Positions 32,884 through 40,608 of a stretch of 50,127 bases of DNA are shown one piece after another. The stretch's first letter is position 1; every line of letters starts with the position of its first letter. Below the pieces are notes generated by a model. That model did no database searches. It was not told where the DNA came from and worked only from the letters and a program-made list of their open reading frames with translations. The position numbers and the translations under genes were made by a program. Source of the stretch: Undivivens sp041652635 (GTDB lineage Bacteria > Omnitrophota > Gorgyraeia > Gygaellales > Profunditerraquicolaceae); contig JBAZGW010000004.1 in the NCBI GenBank assembly GCA_041652635.1, positions 1 through 50,127 on the forward strand, in the 5' to 3' direction.

Positions 32884-34071
32884 ATGTTTAAGTTGAAGGA
32901 GATAATTTTTTCGGTAACATCCAGATGTAATCTTAAATGTATGATGTGCGATATCCCTTCTTCGCGATGCGACGATTTATCTACCGATACGTTGTGTTCC
33001 GCGTTGGAAGATGCCGCGGCCTTGGGCGCGGGGACAGCCGTTTTTAGCGGAGGTGAGCCTTTGCTGCGCCGGGATATTTTCGAATTGGTGTCTTTCTGCA
33101 AGAAACTTGGGCTTGGCGCCTGCGTGACTTCAAACGGTTCTCTCGTTGACGAAACTGTTTCAGGTAAACTGGCGGATGCCGGGGTTGACGTGGTCAATAT
33201 TTCCGTGGAAGGGGACCTGCATACGCACGAGAGGCTGCGGGGAGCCGGGACATACGAAAAGGCGCTGCATGCTTTACGTTGTTTGCGCGGCCGCGGGGTA
33301 GAGACTACGATCGCTTCGACGGTCTCCAGGTATAATTACTCTTCTCTGGAGCATATTGTGGAACTGGCGAGGGATACCGGAGCCACTACCTTGAAATTTC
33401 AGCCGTTCAGCCGTATCTTCGTCAGTCCGGGGAGGAACTGCAGCGAATTTCTGCTCGGGGATGTGGAGGCGAAAACGGTTATGGATATCCTGCGCCGCAT
33501 CCACGTGCTTTGCGGACATTACGGGGTCTCCGTCAATCCCCTCCCGTATCTGGAAAGCATTCCCGCGTACCTCTCCAGCGGCATCGGCGGCAGTGCCGCA
33601 AGCTGCAGGGCGCTTTTTTCTTCTTGTCCGGTGGATGCCTCGGGCAAGATTTTTCCCTGTTGGGTATTATCCGGCAAGGAAATGCTTATCGGCGATATCA
33701 CGCGGACCCCTTTAAAAGAGATATGGGGGACCGAGAAACATCGCGATATTATAGCCCGTATCAACAAGCGTAATTGCGGGGGGTGCCTGATGAGTTGTTA
33801 TGACGCTAATTTCAGCCCTTCCATTTTCAGTCCGGCAAGCGGCATATTACAGAAGACAGCGCGTTCGGCTCCGTGGTCGGCATTAAGAAGGATCGTGAAG
33901 AAAATCGCTTTTTATCTCGCTTACCGGGGAGGAGCCCTGCGTTTACTGCGCCGTTTGTCCCCGGAAAAATACCGCCGCGGCCGCGGAGAAGAAGGCAACT
34001 TAAGTAAGGAAATGGAAGAGCTTAAGAAAGCCGAAGCGGTGATCGAGGGAGAGATAAGACACTCGCGATGA
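32884..34071 (+). CDS. Radical SAM/SPASM protein, paralogue 4
   Basis: The 395-residue protein lacks the N-terminal extension of the three genes before it and starts directly at the barrel: Cys15, Cys19 and Cys22 (TSRCNLKCMMCD), FSGGEPLLRRDIF, TSNGSLVDETVS. The SPASM-like region is fuller (CRALFSSCPVDASGKIFPCW, then CGGCLMSC). The last 75 residues are a basic, helical tail. An AAGGCGG site precedes ATG 32884, 33 bp after the previous gene, and its TGA overlaps the GT2 start. Two auxiliary clusters are possible, judging by the Cys number. Confidence 0.9.
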   Translation: MFKLKEIIFSVTSRCNLKCMMCDIPSSRCDDLSTDTLCSALEDAAALGAGTAVFSGGEPLLRRDIFELVSFCKKLGLGACVTSNGSLVDETVSGKLADAGVDVVNISVEGDLHTHERLRGAGTYEKALHALRCLRGRGVETTIASTVSRYNYSSLEHIVELARDTGATTLKFQPFSRIFVSPGRNCSEFLLGDVEAKTVMDILRRIHVLCGHYGVSVNPLPYLESIPAYLSSGIGGSAASCRALFSSCPVDASGKIFPCWVLSGKEMLIGDITRTPLKEIWGTEKHRDIIARINKRNCGGCLMSCYDANFSPSIFSPASGILQKTARSAPWSALRRIVKKIAFYLAYRGGALRLLRRLSPEKYRRGRGEEGNLSKEMEELKKAEAVIEGEIRHSR

Positions 34072-35339
34072 AAATTTCCTGTTACGTCCCGCTTTATAAT
34101 AATTCGGATACCATCGCTTATTGCCTGGATTCTTTGCTGAATCAGTCTTTAAAACCGGCGGAAATACTTGTTGTGGATGACGCGTCTTCCGATTCCGGAC
34201 CGGAAATAGCGGCTCGTTATCCCGTAAAATTGATCAGGCACGGCAATAATCTGGGATTGGCTTCTGTCAGGAACACCGCCCTGAAAAACATAAACGCGGA
34301 TCTGGTCGCTTCCGTAGACGCCGATTGCGTGGTGGATACGGGCTGGCTGGAGATCCTTAGCCGGTCCCTATTGTCTTCGCCGAGGGCGGCCGGAGCCGGC
34401 GGGCGGCTGATGGAAGCACAGGCGGCTTCGGTTTTTGACCTGTGGCGGGCAACGCATATGCGGCAGTCCTGGGAAGAAGACGAGAGCGAACCGTCTTTTC
34501 TTTTCGGGTCAAACACGCTTTTTCGTTCGGAAAGTCTGCGGCTGGCCGGAATGTATGATGAGACACTTGGCAACAATGCGGAGGATGTGGATATCTGTCG
34601 TCGGTTAAAAGCCGCCGGGAACTCCTTGATATACCGCCCGGAGGCCCTGGTTTATCATCAGAAAAAAGATGATCTGCGTTCTTTGTTCAACAGCCATTGG
34701 AATTGGCACAGGTTTTATTATCAGAATGACGGATGGTTCTCCGGTGAATTCACGAAAAAAATAAAGGAAAACCTGGGTTTTTCCAACCGTTACCTGGAAG
34801 AAGACCTGGATGCCGGACGGTATCAGTTGTTGTATCTTGATTTCTTGATGGGTTTATATTACTGTTTCAGGGATTTTTTATATATACGGGGGCAGAGGAT
34901 CGCTTGCTCCCCCGGAATATTATGGACGGCTTTGATCGATTTAAGGTTGAGCGCGGCATTCTGCGAAGGGAACAGCGGGGTGTTCCGTTTTGACCGCAGG
35001 GAAGCCTGCTATGCCGCGGATTTCCTCTCTGCTTCTTTATCTATAGGCGGGACAATAAGGAGTAAATTCCCTAATGACGAATTTGTGGCAAAGGTATACG
35101 CGCATTTATTGGAGGCGGTTTACGGGATAAAAGACCAGCGGTTATCCAGGATTATCGGCGCTTTTTCTTCCATTAACTGGGAGTGGTTGAAGAACGGCAA
35201 TTACCCTTTATCGGGGGGGGGATTGATCCCGGCGTTGAACGATAATTTGTCTGATTGGCTGAACATAGTTGTTCATAGATCCATCCGGACGCCTACTTTG
35301 ATAGAGCTGGCGGCGCGGGAACAGGCGTTGAACTGTTAA
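34068..35339 (+). CDS. GT2 glycosyltransferase with long C-terminal extension
   Basis: The 423-residue protein has a GT-A domain in residues 1-220: ISCYVPLYNNSDTIAYCLDSLL, EILVVDDASSDSG, the DxD-type SVDADCVVD and EDVDICRRLKAAG. The remaining 200 residues have no family I recognise and are mostly helical with aromatic residues (SHWNWHRFYYQNDGWF). It begins in an ATGA overlap with the radical SAM gene before it, which argues that radical modification and glycosyl transfer serve one product. Donor and acceptor are unknown. Confidence 0.9.
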   Translation: MKISCYVPLYNNSDTIAYCLDSLLNQSLKPAEILVVDDASSDSGPEIAARYPVKLIRHGNNLGLASVRNTALKNINADLVASVDADCVVDTGWLEILSRSLLSSPRAAGAGGRLMEAQAASVFDLWRATHMRQSWEEDESEPSFLFGSNTLFRSESLRLAGMYDETLGNNAEDVDICRRLKAAGNSLIYRPEALVYHQKKDDLRSLFNSHWNWHRFYYQNDGWFSGEFTKKIKENLGFSNRYLEEDLDAGRYQLLYLDFLMGLYYCFRDFLYIRGQRIACSPGILWTALIDLRLSAAFCEGNSGVFRFDRREACYAADFLSASLSIGGTIRSKFPNDEFVAKVYAHLLEAVYGIKDQRLSRIIGAFSSINWEWLKNGNYPLSGGGLIPALNDNLSDWLNIVVHRSIRTPTLIELAAREQALNC

Positions 35340-35385
35340 ATCGGGACCAAGTTGTGGTTATCCGGTTCTACGAAAAGGAGCGAAT

Positions 35386-36075
35386 ATGTATAACAGAAAG
35401 ATTCCGGTCGCGAGGGTTTTGATCTTATCTTCCTGGTTGGTGCCGTTGATCACGGCCGCCGGTATTTTAATCGCGGTTTTCCTTAGGGGGAGACTGTTCC
35501 TTGCCGCCGGGATATGTTTACTGTTATCGGCAAGCGTGATTTTAGCGGCTTTACTGCGTATGTGCGCCAATCTTACGCAGATGGTTTTTGATATCCAGAA
35601 TATCCTGCAATATAAGTATAAAGAAGAATCGGAGATGTTGTCTTCGCTGTCGGCCAACGTGCAGAGTATGCGCAAAGAAGATACTGCCGTCGTTGCCAGA
35701 GAGATAAGCGCGAGGCTGCTTTCGGGTAACGCCGAAATCGTGGAAAGTCTCAATGCCCTCCTTGAAAAGCTCGAGGCAGTCCAGGTAGCAGTAGATAAGA
35801 AAGAGGTTGTCGGCATTGCCAGGGAGCTGAACACAAGACTGCTTTCCGGTAACGTGGAAATCGTGGAAAATCTGAATACTTTGGCGGAACGGTTGGCGGC
35901 TATCCGGGAAGAATTGCAACAGCTTGGGAACAATGTTTTACCGGAAAGGCTAAAAATTGTCAGGGAAGAATTGCAGGAGATCAAGAACAGTTGCGCGCAA
36001 GTTGCCTGCGACACTAAGGATGTTTCTTCATTCTTCAGCTTGATGGAGAAGCATTTGAATATAAAACAACAATGA
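35386..36075 (+). CDS. Membrane protein with repeated coiled coil, unknown function
   Basis: This 229-residue protein matches no family I know. Two hydrophobic helices occupy residues about 8-31 and 37-58, with a short basic hairpin between. The rest is amphipathic helix with heptad spacing, and it contains two 41-residue repeats (105-145 and 146-186) whose first 27 residues are nearly identical in pattern (RE..(S/N).RLLSGN.EIVE.LN.L). An AAAAGGAG site precedes ATG 35386, and the end overlaps the next radical SAM gene by 4 bp. It may be a scaffold holding the membrane enzymes of the cluster or a chain-length factor-like protein; both are guesses from topology. Confidence 0.75.
   Translation: MYNRKIPVARVLILSSWLVPLITAAGILIAVFLRGRLFLAAGICLLLSASVILAALLRMCANLTQMVFDIQNILQYKYKEESEMLSSLSANVQSMRKEDTAVVAREISARLLSGNAEIVESLNALLEKLEAVQVAVDKKEVVGIARELNTRLLSGNVEIVENLNTLAERLAAIREELQQLGNNVLPERLKIVREELQEIKNSCAQVACDTKDVSSFFSLMEKHLNIKQQ
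35698..35943 (+). repeat. Two in-frame 123-bp direct repeats in the coiled-coil gene
   Basis: Copies at 35698-35820 and 35821-35943 have a period of 123 bp (41 codons). The first 80 bp or so of each are alike (for example CTGCTTTC.GGTAACG followed by GAAATCGTGGAAA), and the later parts have diverged. This is internal duplication of a helical unit. Confidence 0.7.
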
Positions 36076-37430
36076 TGAAGGTGGCGTTGGTCAATCTTCC
36101 CTGGCGTGACGGCAACAGGCTGGGCGTCAGGGCCGGGTCGCGCTGGCCGTTTACCAGCGAAACCGTTCCCGGAGGCAGATTGCTTTATATACCGTTCCCG
36201 TTCTTTCTCGCTTACGCCGCGGCGCTCTTGAAGAATAACGGGATCGAGGCGGTGCTTATCGATTCCATAGCCGCCGGAGAAGGATATGAAGAGCTCTTCG
36301 CGAGACTTGCGCGCAGCGGGCCGGAGTTGTTGGCCGCGGAGGTCTCCACCCCTTCTTTATCAGGCGATCTGCGTGCGCTGGAACGTCTGCGCGGATCATT
36401 CCCCGGAATGAAGATCGCCGTCTGCGGGGCGCATGCGACGGTAAAGCACGAGGAGCTGCTGAAGAACAACCCGTTTATTGATTTTGTCCTGCGCGGAGAA
36501 TATGAGTGTGTTTTGCTTGAGCTTTCCAAGTCGCTGGCCTCCGGGGCCGGATTGGAGAATATCCGCGGGCTTGCTTACCGTGACGCCGATACGGCCATAA
36601 GGGACAACGGTATTTACCGTCTCCAGCATCTGGATAGTTTACCCTGGCCGGATAGGGACGCGCTCCCCATGTTGAATTATAACGACGGATTCTGCGGCTT
36701 GCCTTCTCCGAACGTGCAAATGTTGTCCGGCCGCGGCTGTCCACTGGGATGTATCTTTTGTCTTTGGCCGCAGACGATATACGGCGGAGGAGCATATTAT
36801 TCCAGGTCCGCGCGCGATGTGGCTGATGAATTCGAGTACCTGGTGGGGCAGAAGGGCTTCAAGGCGGTATATTTCGACGATGATATATTCAATCTGCGCA
36901 GGGAGCACGCGTTGGATATTTGCTCCGAACTTAAAGAAAGAAGATTGGATACGCCTTGGGCGGCCATGGCCAGGGCGGATCTTATGGATGAGGAATTGAT
37001 CTCTTCAATGGCAGAGGCGGGAGCGTGCGCTTTAAAATACGGCATAGAATCCGCTGACCGGCGCGTGAACGAATTATGCGGTAAACGCGCCGACCTCGAT
37101 AAATCCCTGAATATGATATTGGCTACCAAGCGCCACGGAATAAAAGTCCATCTTACTTTCTGTATCGGCCTGCCGGGAGAGAACGAGGGGACATTGTCTA
37201 AGAATATTGATTTTATCGGCCGGGCCGCGCCCGATTCTCTTCAGGTATCTTTCGCGGTCCCCTTTCCGGGAACCGCATATTACGACCGCGCGCTCAGGGA
37301 GGGGTTACTTTTATCGGATAATTGGAATGATTATGACGGCAACAGGATGTGTGTGGTGAAGAACGGTGATCTCTCGCCGGAATATATGGAGAAAACAAGG
37401 AATGATCTCCGTCGTAGTCGTAACTTATAA
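36072..37430 (+). CDS. Cobalamin-binding-type radical SAM protein, second copy
   Basis: The 452-residue protein starts MKVALVNLPWRDG with an N-terminal Rossmann-like cobalamin-type domain (EVSTPSLSGDLRALERLRG, IAVCGAHATVKHEELL). The radical SAM core has Cys223, Cys227 and Cys230 (SGRGCPLGCIFCLWP), then YFDDDIFNLRREHALD and ALKYGIESADRRV. The order matches the class of B12-type enzymes containing HpnP-like C-methylases and ring-forming enzymes. The last residues overlap the GT2 gene by 29 bp. It differs substantially from the B12-type gene at 28011, so the two probably do different steps. Confidence 0.9.
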   Translation: MMKVALVNLPWRDGNRLGVRAGSRWPFTSETVPGGRLLYIPFPFFLAYAAALLKNNGIEAVLIDSIAAGEGYEELFARLARSGPELLAAEVSTPSLSGDLRALERLRGSFPGMKIAVCGAHATVKHEELLKNNPFIDFVLRGEYECVLLELSKSLASGAGLENIRGLAYRDADTAIRDNGIYRLQHLDSLPWPDRDALPMLNYNDGFCGLPSPNVQMLSGRGCPLGCIFCLWPQTIYGGGAYYSRSARDVADEFEYLVGQKGFKAVYFDDDIFNLRREHALDICSELKERRLDTPWAAMARADLMDEELISSMAEAGACALKYGIESADRRVNELCGKRADLDKSLNMILATKRHGIKVHLTFCIGLPGENEGTLSKNIDFIGRAAPDSLQVSFAVPFPGTAYYDRALREGLLLSDNWNDYDGNRMCVVKNGDLSPEYMEKTRNDLRRSRNL

Positions 37431-38295
37431 CAGTATAGCCGTTGTCGAGAAATGCCTGGGTTCGTTGTTGCTCCAGCAATGCCGTGATCCTCTGGAGATA
37501 ATCTTGGTGGATAACGGCTCTTCGGACGGCACCGTAGATATGGCCAGAGAGAAGTTCCCGATGGTCACCTTGCTGGAGAACGGGATAAATCTTGGCGCGG
37601 CGGCGGCCAGGAACCGAGGGATCGCCGCTTCGCGCGGAGAGTGGGTATTTACTTTTGACTGCGATGCCGTTGCCGGGACAAGATTCTTCTCGGCGATTGA
37701 ATGTTTATCCGCGGCGGAAGAGGGCTCCCGGGTAGGGATAATCCAGCCCAGGATATTTAGCGCCGACGGCAGCAAAGTATTTTCCTGCGGGATAACCCTG
37801 GATATATTCTGGAGGTTCAGCGATATAAACAGAGGCGCTGCCTGCGAGAACGGGAGTGATCATCCCTGGCGCATAGATGCCGCCTGTTCGGCGTGCGCCG
37901 GATACCGCAGAAAGATGCTGGAAGAGATAAAAGAAGAATACGGTTATTTCGATGAGAGGTTCTTTTTTATGGTGGAAGATGTGGATCTGGGAATGAGGGC
38001 CGGTATGCTGGGTTGGAAAACGGCCTATTGTCCCGGGGCGATGGCTTATCATTCCGGTAACGCGTCCGGCTTTTCCAGGAAGGAAAGACAGTATCTTTGC
38101 TGGAGGAACAGGAATCTGATGCTGCGCAAGGTAAAGAAAACTTTACTGCGCGCGTGCGCGGCGGCGTTATGCTATGACTTCCCCAGGGATATCGCCTTAT
38201 TTTTCGGCAATGCGTATATGCGGCGCGCGGTGCTTACCGGCAGGTGCGAAATCCCTGCGGTGACCGGTAAAGCCGCAAAAGCCGCGAAGGATTGA
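37402..38295 (+). CDS. GT2 glycosyltransferase (rhamnosyltransferase-like)
   Basis: The 297-residue protein has a GT-A fold: MISVVVVTYNSIAVVEKCLG, EIILVDNGSSDGTVD, NLGAAAARNRGIAASRGEWV, and the DxD equivalent FDCDAVAG. FFMVEDVDLGMRAGMLGW is typical of rhamnosyl- and related transferases. ATG 37402 is preceded by TGGAG 9 bases upstream and lies inside the upstream gene's end; the frame is open to 37366 without similarity. It is the last gene of the glycan and radical SAM cluster, because a promoter follows at 38297. Confidence 0.92.
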   Translation: MISVVVVTYNSIAVVEKCLGSLLLQQCRDPLEIILVDNGSSDGTVDMAREKFPMVTLLENGINLGAAAARNRGIAASRGEWVFTFDCDAVAGTRFFSAIECLSAAEEGSRVGIIQPRIFSADGSKVFSCGITLDIFWRFSDINRGAACENGSDHPWRIDAACSACAGYRRKMLEEIKEEYGYFDERFFFMVEDVDLGMRAGMLGWKTAYCPGAMAYHSGNASGFSRKERQYLCWRNRNLMLRKVKKTLLRACAAALCYDFPRDIALFFGNAYMRRAVLTGRCEIPAVTGKAAKAAKD

Positions 38296-38296
38296 T

Positions 38297-38325
38297 TTGA
38301 CAAGCAAAAGACGATATTTTAATAT
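38297..38325 (+). promoter_or_regulatory. Promoter of the SDR-to-aldolase gene set
   Basis: TTGACA (38297-38302) and TAATAT (38320-38325) are 17 bp apart; a TATAAT at 38325-38330 would need a 22-bp spacer. It starts directly after the last glycan-cluster gene and 34 bp before ATG 38359, which has an AAGGAG-type ribosome site. Confidence 0.6.
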
Positions 38326-38358
38326 ATAATATTAAGATACACAAAGGAGAAGAAGAGC

Positions 38359-39135
38359 ATGAATTCAAATATGAAAGGCAAGACCGCGATAGTTACCGGA
38401 GCCAGCCGGGGGATCGGCAAGGCTCTCGCTTCCAGCGCAGCTGAATTGGGGATAAACCTGGCGATCGCCTCGCGTCAGTATGAGCCGTTGAAGGCGACGG
38501 CGGAGGAGATATCCGCTAAATACGGCGTGAAAGTATTGCCGGTCGTCGCGGATGTGACAAAACTCGACGATTTACGCGCCCTGGTGGACAAAACAAAGAA
38601 AGAATTCGGTCCGATAGATATACTGATCAATAATGCGGGGGTTTCCAGCCAGCACCCGTTTCAACAGCAGCCGGTGGAAGATTTTGAGAAGCTGGTGTAT
38701 ACCAATTATCTTGGTTACGTCAGATTAATAAGGCTGGTGATCGAAGATATGGTGAAAAACCGTTCCGGAGCCATTATTAATATGGTCTCCGGTTCCACTC
38801 TTTGCGATCCGATACCGAGAAACTTTCTTGTTTACAGTTCCTTGAAAGTGGGATTGCGTGCTTTTTCCAAAGGATTGTTCTGGGAATTGCGTGATCACGG
38901 GATAAAAGTGACTTCTATTCTGCCGGGAGTTACGGATACCGATCTTACCGGAAAGCTCAGCGAAGTGACCGCCGACACGTCCAGGTTGATGACCACCGAA
39001 GCCATAGAGAACGCCGTGAAATTCGCCCTTACCGTGCCTGCCAATGTCTGTCCGCTGGAGATAGCGGTCATCAACCAGCAGACCCCCTGGACAGCCCCGG
39101 TTATCCCTTTTAGACAGCAGCATCCTGGGAAATAA
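38359..39135 (+). CDS. Short-chain dehydrogenase/reductase
   Basis: This 258-residue classical SDR is an NAD(P)-dependent oxidoreductase of an alcohol or ketone. TGASRGIG is the cofactor loop, NNAG follows at about residue 90, and the catalytic Ser, Tyr159 and Lys163 (YSSLK) are present. The closing PG motif (ILPGVTDTDLTG) is normal. It is the first gene after its own promoter and precedes an unknown gene by 12 bp. A role in sugar oxidation or in reducing an aldehyde from the downstream pathway is possible, but the substrate cannot be read from sequence. Confidence 0.92.
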   Translation: MNSNMKGKTAIVTGASRGIGKALASSAAELGINLAIASRQYEPLKATAEEISAKYGVKVLPVVADVTKLDDLRALVDKTKKEFGPIDILINNAGVSSQHPFQQQPVEDFEKLVYTNYLGYVRLIRLVIEDMVKNRSGAIINMVSGSTLCDPIPRNFLVYSSLKVGLRAFSKGLFWELRDHGIKVTSILPGVTDTDLTGKLSEVTADTSRLMTTEAIENAVKFALTVPANVCPLEIAVINQQTPWTAPVIPFRQQHPGK

Positions 39136-39147
39136 GAAGGAGAAGGC

Positions 39148-39564
39148 GTGGACGATAAAGACGTTTTAGCTCTGGAAAGAAGGTATCTTCTTTGGCTGTA
39201 TAAAACCACAAAAGAAGCCTTTGACCGCTATGAGCGTAAATTCACTCAGCTTGAGATAGACGGATTTATTCTGGAAGAGGTCTCCAGGAAATGCCGGGAG
39301 GCGTATCTGCCGGATGAAAAAGAAGATATGGAAGTCCGCCTGGAGGCGATGCGCGCTTATGTCTCCGACAAAGAGAATGCCTGCCTGAAATTTAAATATC
39401 AGGGAAAGAAAACTAATCCGGAATATCTTTTCCTGGACATAAAACTACAGGCGGTGGAAAAGGCCGTGATCAAGAAATTCGGAAAAGAAGGATTGCGGCG
39501 CATAAAAGCGCTTTATGAACAGGAAATGGCCGAGCGGATCCTTCATGCGAGGGACGAAAAGTGA
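39148..39564 (+). CDS. Small helical protein, unknown function
   Basis: The 138-residue product is not recognised. It is charged and helical throughout (ERRYLLWLYKTTKEAFDRYE, then IDGFILEEVSRKCREAYL and AVEKAVIKKFGKEGLRRI), with no signal peptide, membrane segment or metal motif. The start is GTG 39148 with GGAG 8 bases upstream in AAGGAGAAGGC, a strong ribosome site that supports it being a real gene. It sits between the SDR and the amidohydrolase in the same direction. Confidence 0.75.
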   Translation: MDDKDVLALERRYLLWLYKTTKEAFDRYERKFTQLEIDGFILEEVSRKCREAYLPDEKEDMEVRLEAMRAYVSDKENACLKFKYQGKKTNPEYLFLDIKLQAVEKAVIKKFGKEGLRRIKALYEQEMAERILHARDEK

Positions 39565-39593
39565 TGTTTATCCGGCGGTGAAAGGTCCACGTA

Positions 39594-40511
39594 ATGGTTA
39601 TTGACAGTCATTGTCATTGGCTGCCGGAAGAGATCATCGGCAATGCCCATTTCTTTTCGAAGGCCTGGGGCGATATCGAGGCCGGACTTGTTTCCATGTC
39701 GGCCTGCGGGATCGACGCGTCGGTCCTCACGTATCCTTCCAGCGACGCGCACCTTAAGCTTGGAGGTTACGCGGCGGCGGCAGGGATATTCAACAAAAAC
39801 ATTTCTCTTCTGGTAAAGAAGTACCCGGGCAAGATCCTCGGGTCGGCCGTCCTGCCCATCGGCGACGGACGCGCCATGGCAGACGAAGTGCGCAGGGCGC
39901 ATGAGGAACTGGGGCTGAGCGCCGTTTCCTTGGCAAGCAGTTACGACGGGGTCTTTTTAGACGCCGCGATGTTCGAGCCGGCCTATCGCGCCGCGGCAAA
40001 AGCCGATATGCCGGTCTTTGTGCACTCCCAGACGGTCAATCCCATCGGAAGCGAGCGGGTTCTCGATCCCCTATTGACCCCGGTAGTGGGATACGTGTTC
40101 GATATCACGGTCTGCATAGGCCGGATGCTTATGTCGGGATTGTTGCGCGAATACGCGCAAGAGATAAAATTCGTGTTCGCCAATTTCGGAGGCGCCGTTC
40201 CTTATCTTAGCGCCCGTTTTGACGATACCTACAATATGCTGCGCGGCGTGAATTTCGTGAAAGACCTGGGGTCGGAGCCGACCGCTCAGCTGCGGAATAT
40301 CTATGTGGATACCGGGGGGGAGAGAGACAGCGTTAACTTTCTGCCGGCATTGCGTTTATTCGGCCCCGGCAGGCTGCTCTGGGGCAGCGATTGGCCGGCA
40401 AAAAAAGACGCGGTTCTGTCGTTGAAAGCGGTTAAGGATCTGAGGCTGGCTAAAACGGAAGAGGAAGGGATACTTGGAGGCAATATAGCCGCCATCATGA
40501 GGATAGAGTAG
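39594..40511 (+). CDS. Amidohydrolase 2 family protein (ACMSD-like TIM barrel)
   Basis: This 305-residue metal-dependent hydrolase or decarboxylase barrel begins MVIDSHCHW with the metal pair His6 and His8. His144 (VFVHSQT) and Asp266 (WGSDWP) complete the expected metal and catalytic set. In most relatives a further His precedes a GG(A) turn; here the turn is ANFGGAVPY with Asn197, so that ligand may be lost or moved. The substrate is unknown: aromatic decarboxylases and hydrolases of this family vary widely. It lies 29 bp after the small unknown gene and 97 bp before the phosphorylase operon; nothing else is seen in that gap except a ribosome site. Confidence 0.87.
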   Translation: MVIDSHCHWLPEEIIGNAHFFSKAWGDIEAGLVSMSACGIDASVLTYPSSDAHLKLGGYAAAAGIFNKNISLLVKKYPGKILGSAVLPIGDGRAMADEVRRAHEELGLSAVSLASSYDGVFLDAAMFEPAYRAAAKADMPVFVHSQTVNPIGSERVLDPLLTPVVGYVFDITVCIGRMLMSGLLREYAQEIKFVFANFGGAVPYLSARFDDTYNMLRGVNFVKDLGSEPTAQLRNIYVDTGGERDSVNFLPALRLFGPGRLLWGSDWPAKKDAVLSLKAVKDLRLAKTEEEGILGGNIAAIMRIE

Positions 40512-40608
40512 CATAGGGGGCAAATTTCCATTTTCGATATCGCGCGCTAAGAACAGGCTTAACAATGTAGCAATAGAGGCGTTAATATAACAACAAGGAG
40601 AAGTTTTC

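Noticed and set aside
26027..38295. A RiPP reading of the radical SAM cluster
   Set aside because: I looked in the gaps (27929-28010, 32851-32883, 35340-35385) for a small precursor peptide, and found none; no RRE-like or peptidase gene is nearby. Glycosyltransferase and exporter neighbours fit a glycan better, although a distant precursor cannot be excluded.
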